Source of the DNA: an uncultured Oscillospiraceae bacterium
GTDB taxonomy: Bacteria; Bacillota; Clostridia; Oscillospirales; Oscillospiraceae
Length of the DNA: 5,121 bases
Reading direction: 5' to 3'
Assembly: GCA_910588455.1 (NCBI GenBank)
Contig: CAJUPG010000107.1
Location: 1 to 5,121, forward strand
In this document: piece by piece, positions 1-5,121 of the stretch
Layout: the number at the start of each line of letters is the position of its first letter
Numbering within the stretch: the first letter of the stretch is position 1
Notes under the pieces: model-generated
What the model was told of the DNA's origin: nothing
Database searches by the model: none
What the model saw: the letters and a program-made list of their open reading frames with translations, nothing else
Translations under genes and position numbers: made by a program

Positions 1-22
1 ACTGCACAATAAAATGTTGTTT

Positions 23-124
23 TCAGTCTTGTCCTTTATCGGTAACGTCCTTATGTTTGACAAAAAAATGTTGCAGGTCGGCAAGCAAATCGTCAGCCAA
101 TCCTATCGTAAGGGCGTGATACAC
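23..124 (-). CDS. Candidate small protein, 33 codons, GTG start, unrecognised
   Basis: A GTG at 124 is preceded by a perfect AGGAGG (138 to 133) with an 8-base spacer, and the frame runs 33 codons to a TGA at 23. The product would be a small soluble peptide with an amphipathic-looking middle (LADDLLADLQHFF) and a charged, lysine- and aspartate-rich tail (VKHKDVTDKGQD). No family is recognised. It lies 157 bases after the MATE stop on the same strand. Against it: the frame is short, the start is GTG, and other short frames overlap the same bases on both strands, so the good ribosome binding site could be chance. It could also be a remnant of a longer gene. Confidence 0.25.
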   Translation of the reverse strand: MYHALTIGLADDLLADLQHFFVKHKDVTDKGQD

Positions 125-228
125 AGGGGGAGCCTCCTCTCAGCTTCGCGTCTCACGGTGGGATTTATTTTTCGACAAGTTTCGAACTAAAAATACAATT
201 AAGAGTAGCAGCAGCAAGTCGCCCCACC

Positions 229-251
229 ATTTATACAATATACGCATAAAT
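229..251. repeat. Imperfect AT-rich dyad, possible operator
   Basis: ATTTAT (229-234) and ATAAAT (246-251) form an inverted repeat around an 11-base centre; one further C/G pair inside is also symmetric. The size suits a dimeric regulator site, but no flanking promoter or regulator gene is seen. In AT-rich DNA such dyads also arise by chance. Confidence 0.25.
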
Positions 252-267
252 ACATTTTACTCACAGA

Positions 268-301
268 AAGCAACTTGCAGATCATGAATTACAAGCTGCT
301 T
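268..301 (-). terminator. Weak candidate terminator hairpin over the MATE stop codon
   Basis: In minus-strand RNA, AAGCAGCTTG (301 to 292) pairs with CAAGTTGCTT (277 to 268). This makes a 10-bp stem with one G.U wobble and a 14-base loop that contains the MATE stop codon. Only a short, interrupted U stretch (TTTCTGT) follows, so it is at best a weak terminator. Confidence 0.3.
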
Positions 302-1673
302 CAAGCTTTGACAAAAGACGTTTTGTCTGAATTTCACACAAAATTCCGCGGAACATCAGGTCAACAACCATAGCTACCCACACGCCAGCCAGATTCATAT
401 GGGCATAAAACAGCAGAACAGGCGTTAAGATAACCCGCACGCCCCACATACCGCTCAGTACCACCAGGAAAGGCAGACGGGTGTTGCCAACTCCCCGCAT
501 TACGCCGGACAATACAATGGAGAGACCAAACAATGGCTCGGAGATAGCTACGATCCGCAGCATATCAGCTGCCAGTTCTATGACATCAGAATCCGGAGAA
601 AAGATACTGGCAAGAGGTGTGGCGCATATAAACAGAATCATTCCCGCCGCTCCCCCTGACAGCAGGCCAATCCAACCGGAGATTTTACCAAATTGTCGGG
701 CCAGAGGGTATTCCCCGGCCCCATAGGCCTGCCCTACCAGAGTAGTGGCGGCAAAAGATACCCCTGTAGCGGGCAGATAGCTGATGGCCTCCGCCGTCAC
801 CGCCACATGGTTGGCGGCCAGCGCCACATTCCCCAGGGAGGCCACCATCCTGGTAATCAGCAGCTGACCGCTGCAAATGGCGCCCCGCTCCAGTGCTGCC
901 GGGATTCCCAAATGGACAGCCTGTCGAATAATAGCAAAATCCGGGCGATAAGAGGCATTCAGTTCCAGATTCACTGGGCCTGCGCGGCGGAACAGCAGCA
1001 AAATGCAACAGAATCCCATCAGGCTGGCGGAAAAAGCGGTTGCCCCTGCCGCTCCTGCTGCGCCCCACCCGGCACCCCAGATACGAAGGGTACGCTCCCC
1101 AATTTGGACCGTGCGGCTGGGAAAAATCAGGAAGAAGTTCAGAATAACATTGAGTACATTGGCACCTGCGTTCAGATGTAAGGGGGTTTTGGTATCTCCT
1201 GCGCACCGGAGTACCGCAGAAAAAACCGCCAAGGCCGTCTGGAATGGAATGCCCAAGGCATAGAAAAAAAGATACCTCTGAGCATCGCCTAAAATAATCG
1301 AATCCGCACCCAGCCATTTGGGGACCCAGGGTGCCAGCATAAGGGTTACCAGCATAATAACGGTCCCTGATATCAACGAGCCCAACAGGGTCTGCCGGGT
1401 GATACTGCGGGCCAGCTGTTCCTGTTGAGCTCCCAGGCTGTGGGCGATTTGAACGGAGTATCCCACCCCCACCGCAGTCAGAAGTCCCACAATAAAAAAG
1501 ACCGGGGTGGAATTGATGGCTACAGCGGCAGTGGCGTCGGTGCTCAAGGCTCCAATCATGGCCGTATCCACATAATTGGTCATGGTCAGCAGAAGCTGCT
1601 CCGCAATGGCAGGCCAGGCCAATACCAGTAGCAGCCGTGTGTTGGATTTAAGAGTTGCAGAGGTGCGCCGCAT
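282..1673 (-). CDS. MATE-family multidrug/organic-cation efflux transporter
   Basis: This 463-residue membrane protein matches the usual length (about 450) and two-fold repeated architecture of MATE transporters, which export drugs, cations or metabolites in exchange for Na+ or H+. The first half opens with LAWPAIAEQLLLTMTNYVDT (18-37), then AMIG, and contains AVLRCAGDTKTPL (153-165). The second half repeats the pattern with GIPAALE (256-262), LVGQAYGAG (312-320) and VLSGVMRGVGNTRLPF (387-402). About twelve hydrophobic segments are visible. The ATG at 1673 with AGGTG five bases upstream is taken as start. It is the last confident gene of the operon, 82 bases after the amidohydrolase and behind a strong RNA hairpin, so its expression may be set apart from the upstream genes. 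Co-localisation with two amidohydrolase-superfamily enzymes suggests export of a pathway product or toxic substrate, but this is inference. No subtype or exported compound can be named. Confidence 0.93.
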   Translation of the reverse strand: MRRTSATLKSNTRLLLVLAWPAIAEQLLLTMTNYVDTAMIGALSTDATAAVAINSTPVFFIVGLLTAVGVGYSVQIAHSLGAQQEQLARSITRQTLLGSLISGTVIMLVTLMLAPWVPKWLGADSIILGDAQRYLFFYALGIPFQTALAVFSAVLRCAGDTKTPLHLNAGANVLNVILNFFLIFPSRTVQIGERTLRIWGAGWGAAGAAGATAFSASLMGFCCILLLFRRAGPVNLELNASYRPDFAIIRQAVHLGIPAALERGAICSGQLLITRMVASLGNVALAANHVAVTAEAISYLPATGVSFAATTLVGQAYGAGEYPLARQFGKISGWIGLLSGGAAGMILFICATPLASIFSPDSDVIELAADMLRIVAISEPLFGLSIVLSGVMRGVGNTRLPFLVVLSGMWGVRVILTPVLLFYAHMNLAGVWVAMVVDLMFRGILCEIQTKRLLSKLEAACNS

Positions 1674-1678
1674 AGTAT

Positions 1679-1683
1679 CACCT
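1679..1683 (-). promoter_or_regulatory. Ribosome binding site deciding the MATE start
   Basis: The minus strand reads AGGTG, five bases, then ATG at 1673. The same frame is open back to 1955, but that extension lies mostly inside the amidohydrolase gene and encodes no MATE sequence, so the start at 1673 is chosen. Confidence 0.75.
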
Positions 1684-1692
1684 ACATTATTT

Positions 1693-1730
1693 GGGACGCC
1701 CCGGGGCCTTGTCGGTTCCCGGAGCGCCCC
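1693..1730 (-). promoter_or_regulatory. Strong intercistronic RNA hairpin ahead of the MATE gene
   Basis: In the 82-base gap between amidohydrolase and MATE genes, the minus-strand RNA forms a 13-bp stem. GGGGCGCTCCGGG (1730 to 1718) pairs with CCCGGGGCGTCCC (1705 to 1693) around a 12-base loop. Two of the pairs are G.U wobbles; on the plus strand the same positions are A/C mismatches. The fold is therefore complete only in the sense of transcription. It is followed by AAATAATGT rather than a U-run, so it does not look like an ordinary intrinsic terminator. It ends nine bases before the MATE Shine-Dalgarno. Possible roles are an mRNA processing or stability element, a partial terminator, or a translation control element; none is shown. 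Confidence 0.6.
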
Positions 1731-1755
1731 ATGTGAAGAAAGGTTGGCAGTAAGG

Positions 1756-3180
1756 TTATAGTTTCCCTTCCCGCATAAAACGGGCGTTGGTGCCGTCAAT
1801 TTGGAAAAATTCCTCTGCGGCCCTGTGGCCAATTTCATCCGGATATTGGGGAATGGTGGAGAGGTATTCCTGCTGATCCACCTTTGTAAATACGCCATCA
1901 CGCATGATAATCTCGCCGTCCACTGCCACCAGCGTGACCTCGGGACCTCTGGCACTGTAGACCAGATTGGGGATCATGTTGCGCATGGGATAGGTATAGA
2001 CCGGCAACATGGAGGGACAATTCAGGTCAATCGCGATAAAGTCCGCCTGCTTGCCTGGCTCCAGAGAGCCCACACTGTCCCCCAAACCGATAGCCTGGGC
2101 TCCCTCGATGGTGGCCATCCGCAGGGCCCGCCAGGCGGGCATGACTTCTGGATTGCCATACTTGATTTTGTTGAACAGCGCCACATTTTTCATCTCGTTG
2201 ATGATATTGTGGCAGTTGTTGCCCGGGGCCTGGTCGGAGCCCAAAGCCACAGAGCCGCCCGCCTCCTGGAAGGCCACACTGGGACAAACGATGCCGTCAA
2301 TGATGCCGATGGAGCCGGGGTTGACGATCATGGAGGCACCTTTACGGGCAATGTGGGCGGCCTCCTCGTCGGTGCAGTCGGTGAGATGGACAGCAATCAG
2401 GGAGGAGTCCAGATAGCCCAACTCATCCAAAAACGCAGTGGGCCGCTTCCCGTAGCGCTTTTCGATCTGATAGGTCTCCCGGTCGCCTTGCTGAACGTGC
2501 ATATGGATTTTGGTCCTGCGCTCTTTGACGATTTTCTGAATCTTCAGGAGCATTTCAGGACTGACAAAATCCGCTCCCTGGGGTCCAAACAAAATTTTGA
2601 TTCGGCCCCCCGCATGATTGTGCCACTTGTCGTAGAGCTGGATATTGCGCTGGAGGCTCTCCTCACCCATCTCGTCGTCGAACTCATAGAGCTCGCCCGG
2701 CTGGTAAACCCGCCGTTTGGCGGCCCGGATGGTCTGGGCAATATTGCCTCTGGCCCCCACCTTTTCGATGAAGCTGCACACATTATCCATCTTTGACTCA
2801 TAGTCGCCCAGGGTGGTAGTGCCCGCACGGATGGCCTCCAGAATGGCCACCCGGCTGCCCGCGTCCCGCTCCTCGTCGGTTACGGCGTTGTCAAAGGGCT
2901 GCAGGCCGAACATCATCCAGTTGTTGGTGTCCTGAGCCAAACCGCGCATGATGTTGCAGGCGGTGTGCATGTGCCCGTCGATCAAACCGGGCAGGACCAT
3001 GTGGTGGGGCAGATCGATGATTTCCTGGGGGGCGTACTCTTTCAGCATGTGCTCCACAGGACCGACCTCTAAAATCTTGCCGCAGTTGATCGCCATGGCA
3101 GAGGTAGCGCGGTAACCGACTCCCTCCCCCTCCATAGTATAAAAATGGGGGGCAGTAACAAGTTTGTCAATTTTCTTCAT
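1756..3180 (-). CDS. Metal-dependent amidohydrolase, TRZ/ATZ (MTA/SAH deaminase-like) group
   Basis: This is a 474-residue cytoplasmic enzyme of the amidohydrolase superfamily, about the usual length. An N-terminal beta-rich part (1-60) leads into the TIM barrel. GLIDGHMHTACNIMRGL carries the HxH metal pair (His70, His72). AGTTTLGDY lies at 119-127, KIHMHVQQGD (224-233) carries the next metal His228, VHLTDCTDEE holds His265, and LGSDQAPGNN holds the metal/catalytic Asp316. The C-terminal GSLEPGKQADFIAID (371-385) closes the beta-sandwich. The layout is that of S-adenosylhomocysteine/methylthioadenosine deaminases, chlorohydrolases and SsnA-like proteins. However, the catalytic Glu expected three residues after the third metal His is Gln231, so deaminase activity is doubtful; the substrate is unknown. 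It lies 36 bases after the NhaC-like gene and 82 before the MATE gene, and shares an operon with a hydantoinase, suggesting nitrogen-heterocycle breakdown. Family assignment is firm; reaction is not. Confidence 0.92.
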   Translation of the reverse strand: MKKIDKLVTAPHFYTMEGEGVGYRATSAMAINCGKILEVGPVEHMLKEYAPQEIIDLPHHMVLPGLIDGHMHTACNIMRGLAQDTNNWMMFGLQPFDNAVTDEERDAGSRVAILEAIRAGTTTLGDYESKMDNVCSFIEKVGARGNIAQTIRAAKRRVYQPGELYEFDDEMGEESLQRNIQLYDKWHNHAGGRIKILFGPQGADFVSPEMLLKIQKIVKERRTKIHMHVQQGDRETYQIEKRYGKRPTAFLDELGYLDSSLIAVHLTDCTDEEAAHIARKGASMIVNPGSIGIIDGIVCPSVAFQEAGGSVALGSDQAPGNNCHNIINEMKNVALFNKIKYGNPEVMPAWRALRMATIEGAQAIGLGDSVGSLEPGKQADFIAIDLNCPSMLPVYTYPMRNMIPNLVYSARGPEVTLVAVDGEIIMRDGVFTKVDQQEYLSTIPQYPDEIGHRAAEEFFQIDGTNARFMREGKL

Positions 3181-3186
3181 ATCAAT

Positions 3187-3191
3187 CTCCC
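3187..3191 (-). promoter_or_regulatory. Ribosome binding site deciding the amidohydrolase start
   Basis: The minus strand reads GGGAG, then six bases (ATTGAT), then ATG at 3180. An in-frame TTG seven codons upstream (3201) would place this GGGAG inside the coding sequence, so the ATG at 3180 is preferred. Confidence 0.75.
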
Positions 3192-3216
3192 GTCTGTGCA
3201 AAACAAGTCCGCTATA

Positions 3217-4746
3217 TCAGGCCGCTTTCACGGTCCGGGCGCTGTCCACCTTTGTCATAATAAACATAGCCACATAGAGGACTACAGCGGTTACGGCAAT
3301 GGAAAGCATGTACTGGCCGGTCAGCCCTCCGAACAGGAAACCTACGAAAGCGGATGCGCCTACTGTAAGTCCGTAAGGCAGCTGCGTCATAACGTGGACA
3401 ATGTGGTTGCAGGAGCCGCCGGTGGAGGAGAGAACGGTGGTATCGGAGATGGGGGAGCACTGGTCGCCGAACATACCGCCGGCAATGACAGAGCCCACGA
3501 TATAGGCCATAGGCAGGTCAAAGGCCACGGCCATGGGGAAGGCGATGGGCATCATGATGGACCAGACGCCCCAGGAGGAGCCGGTGGCGAAGGAGATAAA
3601 CGCGCCGAACAGGAACACCAGGGCGGGAACCAGGCCGGGGGTGAGGTACTGCTGCACGATACCCACCATGAAGTCGCCGGTGCCCATAGACTTGACAATG
3701 GTACCCAGGGACCAGGCGCAGATCAGGATGAAGGGGACGTTAATCAGTTCGACCATGCCGTCGATAAAGGTGTCAAAGGCCTTGAGGGGGGTGAACAGCT
3801 TGGTGGCAATGCCCATGACGCCGGCGCCGATGCCGCCGCCCAGGAAGGCCATGCAGATGGCCAGGGTGATATTGGCGGAGCGGAAGCAGCCCACCAGACC
3901 GTTGTTGACAAGATCGCCGCTCCAGAAGATGGTGGCAAACAGGGAGACGAACAGGGCGGCCATGGGAACGGCGAAGTTCCAGATGGACAGATGGTAGTTT
4001 TCCGGCAGAACATTTTTTACTTCGGGGACCAGGGGCTCCACCCCGTCGCCCAGCAGCTTGCCGGTTTTCAGGGCGCGGTCCTCCTCCTCGCGCATGGGAC
4101 CAAAGTTCAGTCCAAATACCGCGACCACGATTACTGTGACCATAGCAAACAGGCTGTACAGGTTGAAGGGAAGCATATTCATCCAGATGCCCCACTCGCT
4201 GGCCTCCACGCCGGCGGCCAGAAGCTCGGCGGCAATCAGACCGGTGATAAAGGGGCCGTAGCTGCTGATGGGAGAGAAGCAGGCCAGATTACAGCCCATG
4301 GAGTCCAGGATGTAGGACAACTTGGCCCGGGATACCCGCACGGTATCGGTGACGGGGCGCATGATGGTGCCCAGCATCAGGCAGGGCTCGGTATAGCAGA
4401 AGATGAACGCGCTCAGGCAGGTGACAATCTGGCCCTTTTTGGCGGTGTTGATGACCTTGGTGACCCGGGTGGCGAAGGCCTCCGCCGCGCCGGTGTTGCG
4501 CAGCATGGCAATCAGCCCGCCGGACAGGGTAACCAGTACCAGAAGGGAGGCGTTTCCGCTGATGGACGGGATTACATAGTCGGAGATGATCTTCACAAAG
4601 CCCACCAAGGGATTCCAGCCGTTGATAATGGTGGAGCCGACCCAGGTGGCAATCAGAAGGGAGAGGATGGTCTGCTTGGTAATCAGGGCCAGGACGATGG
4701 CCAGAATAGGTGGTATTAAACATAATACTCCAAACGTGGTTTCCAT
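3217..4746 (-). CDS. NhaC-family Na+/H+ antiporter-like membrane transporter
   Basis: This 509-residue integral membrane protein is near full length for the NhaC group of the ion transporter superfamily. About a dozen hydrophobic segments can be seen, for example near residues 7-24, 28-42, 66-84, 154-176, 192-213, 257-275, 334-350, 371-388, 412-427 and 460-498. A hydrophilic, acidic loop lies near 217-250. Two hallmark motifs support the family: FATGSSWGVWSIMMP (386-400) and GDQCSPISDTTVLSS (427-441), followed by CNHIVHVMTQLPY (446-458). Family members exchange H+ for Na+, and some exchange organic solutes such as malate/lactate. Here the gene sits between two hydrolase genes, so it may carry the substrate or product rather than only control pH; this is inference from context. 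The start is set by an AGGAGG site 9 bases upstream. The stop is 36 bases before the next gene, so the two are probably co-transcribed. Confidence 0.92.
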   Translation of the reverse strand: METTFGVLCLIPPILAIVLALITKQTILSLLIATWVGSTIINGWNPLVGFVKIISDYVIPSISGNASLLVLVTLSGGLIAMLRNTGAAEAFATRVTKVINTAKKGQIVTCLSAFIFCYTEPCLMLGTIMRPVTDTVRVSRAKLSYILDSMGCNLACFSPISSYGPFITGLIAAELLAAGVEASEWGIWMNMLPFNLYSLFAMVTVIVVAVFGLNFGPMREEEDRALKTGKLLGDGVEPLVPEVKNVLPENYHLSIWNFAVPMAALFVSLFATIFWSGDLVNNGLVGCFRSANITLAICMAFLGGGIGAGVMGIATKLFTPLKAFDTFIDGMVELINVPFILICAWSLGTIVKSMGTGDFMVGIVQQYLTPGLVPALVFLFGAFISFATGSSWGVWSIMMPIAFPMAVAFDLPMAYIVGSVIAGGMFGDQCSPISDTTVLSSTGGSCNHIVHVMTQLPYGLTVGASAFVGFLFGGLTGQYMLSIAVTAVVLYVAMFIMTKVDSARTVKAA

Positions 4747-4870
4747 GCAATAGTTCCTCCTTTACATTTTACACTGCATAACACATTATTTCGGCCGGTG
4801 GACAAAGGGCCTTTTGTCTCTCCTCCTTCTCTGAAATTTTGTCCGCCCGCAGCCGGAATTTACAGGGGAC
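4747..4870 (-). promoter_or_regulatory. Leader/spacer between hydantoinase and NhaC-like gene, with alternative hairpins
   Basis: This 124-base spacer is the longest gap within the operon and holds repeated complementary words. In minus-strand RNA, UUUGUCC (4806 to 4800) can pair with GGACAAA (4844 to 4838), giving a 7-bp stem around a long purine-rich loop. Its inner part UUUGUC can instead pair with GACAAA (4818 to 4813), giving a 6-bp local hairpin. The two pairings exclude each other. The large loop contains AAGGAGGAG (4828 to 4820), a Shine-Dalgarno-like tract with no start codon at usable distance. No U-run follows either stem, so this is not a clear intrinsic terminator, and no convincing -35/-10 pair was found. 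A regulatory role is inference. Confidence 0.35.
4756..4761 (-). promoter_or_regulatory. Ribosome binding site of the NhaC-like gene
   Basis: The minus strand reads AAAGGAGGAACTATTGC before the ATG at 4746. This is a full AGGAGG core with a 9-base spacer, and it fixes the start codon. Confidence 0.85.
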
Positions 4871-5121
4871 TCAATCTCTGTTTTCGTAGCAGGAGCCGTA
4901 CATCTTTGCGGGGATAAATTGTCCCTGGCCATACTCTCCCACAAATTTGGCGTCCCGGACCACCACCCGGCCCCGGAGCAGCACCGTCTCCACCCGGCCC
5001 AGCTGTTCCCGGCCCTCGTAGATGTTATAGTCCACCCCGTTGGGATTGTCCTCCAGACGGATCACTCCCCGGTAATCCGGGTCCAGGATGACCAGGTCAG
5101 CGTCACAGCCCACGGCGATGT
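4871..5121 (-). CDS. hydA: Dihydropyrimidinase / D-hydantoinase, C-terminal part (5' end outside window)
   Basis: Only the last 82 complete codons are visible; the reading frame is still open at the right edge, so the gene starts outside the window. The fragment matches the C-terminal end of the cyclic-amidohydrolase (dihydropyrimidinase/hydantoinase) family. It has the GCDADLVILDP strand that returns to the N-terminal beta-sandwich, then the VDYNIYEG signature, then a G-x-V-x-x-V-LLRGRVVV strand, and a GEYGQGQFIPAK tail. Known members are cytoplasmic zinc enzymes that hydrolyse dihydropyrimidines or 5-substituted hydantoins to N-carbamoyl amino acids. The HxH motif, carboxylated lysine and substrate loops lie in the missing part, so substrate and activity cannot be judged. 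It is the most upstream visible gene of the minus-strand operon, 124 bases before the NhaC-like gene. Family assignment is strong; dihydropyrimidine versus hydantoin or allantoin-like specificity is open. Confidence 0.87.
   Translation of the reverse strand, partial: IAVGCDADLVILDPDYRGVIRLEDNPNGVDYNIYEGREQLGRVETVLLRGRVVVRDAKFVGEYGQGQFIPAKMYGSCYENRD

Larger units (their letters stand above)
1..281. other. AT-richer region without a confident gene, left of the operon
   Basis: This stretch is visibly more AT-rich than the operon and holds no recognisable protein family. It contains a candidate 33-codon minus-strand frame (124 to 23), a dyad at 229-251, and a small TTCGA/TCGAA inverted repeat at 171-186. 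Several short frames overlap in 103-190 on both strands, including a plus-strand frame at 14-190, so no single frame stands out. It may be the downstream flank of the operon or the edge of a repeat or mobile segment continuing to the left; the window is too short to tell. Confidence 0.5.

Noticed and set aside
103..156. A 17-codon minus-strand frame (GTG start at 156) overlapping the start of the 33-codon frame
   Set aside because: Very short, without a clear ribosome binding site of its own; a leader-peptide reading would be speculation.
171..186. TTCGA/TCGAA inverted repeat as a terminator
   Set aside because: Only a 5-bp stem, with no U-run following on either strand.
14..190. A plus-strand frame of 58 codons at the left edge
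   Set aside because: Open to nearly the window edge but with no visible ribosome binding site or family, and overlapping an equally plausible minus-strand frame. It could still be the tail of a gene from the left, but this cannot be supported.
1674..1955. N-terminal extension of 94 codons on the MATE frame
   Set aside because: It runs mostly inside the amidohydrolase gene in another frame, has no MATE-like or signal sequence, and a good ribosome binding site precedes the internal ATG at 1673.
1801..2796. A 331-codon plus-strand frame opposite the amidohydrolase
   Set aside because: Antisense shadow of a gene with intact catalytic motifs; no recognisable domain or convincing ribosome binding site.
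3145..4719. A 524-codon open frame on the plus strand, opposite the NhaC-like gene
   Set aside because: It is an antisense shadow. Its product is extremely rich in Gly, His, Asp and Gln with no family or fold signal, while the opposite strand encodes a complete membrane transporter with clear motifs and a perfect ribosome binding site.
4801..4818. Near-palindrome GACAAAGGGCCTTTTGTC as an intrinsic terminator after the hydantoinase gene
   Set aside because: On the coding strand the stem is only 6 bp and is followed by GC-rich sequence rather than a U-run, so it is listed only as part of the leader structure.

Overview
The window looks like a piece of chromosome from an anaerobic Firmicute, most likely a gut-type Clostridia member (Oscillospirales-like). 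This placement is inference: it rests on strong AGGAGG-type ribosome binding sites, fairly GC-rich coding DNA with more AT-rich spacers, and the style of the protein families. No RNA gene, CRISPR array or complete insertion sequence was found.

All four convincing genes lie on the minus strand and read from right to left as one probable operon. In transcription order they are: the C-terminal end of a dihydropyrimidinase/D-hydantoinase (5121 to 4871, cut by the window edge); an NhaC-family membrane transporter of 509 residues (4746 to 3217); a TRZ/ATZ-type metal-dependent amidohydrolase of 474 residues (3180 to 1756); and a MATE-family efflux transporter of 463 residues (1673 to 282). Spacings are 124, 36 and 82 bases. 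A 33-codon minus-strand reading frame with a perfect Shine-Dalgarno sequence (124 to 23) may be a fifth, unrecognised gene, but this is weak.

The likely theme is uptake and hydrolytic breakdown of a cyclic amide or N-heterocycle such as a pyrimidine, hydantoin or purine-derived ring. The hydantoinase opens a cyclic imide, the amidohydrolase acts on a related C-N or amidine bond, the NhaC-like carrier brings in substrate or handles ions, and the MATE protein exports a product or toxic compound. The substrate cannot be read from the sequence. The amidohydrolase carries Gln where the deaminases of its family carry their catalytic Glu, so a plain deaminase label should be treated with caution.

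The intergenic stretches hold the less expected structure. A 13-bp stem before the MATE gene is complete only in the minus-strand RNA, where two G.U wobbles replace A/C mismatches. The spacer before the NhaC-like gene has alternative pairings around an orphan Shine-Dalgarno-like tract. Positions 1 to 281 are more AT-rich, hold no confident gene, and may mark the edge of the operon or of a repeat or mobile segment outside the window.
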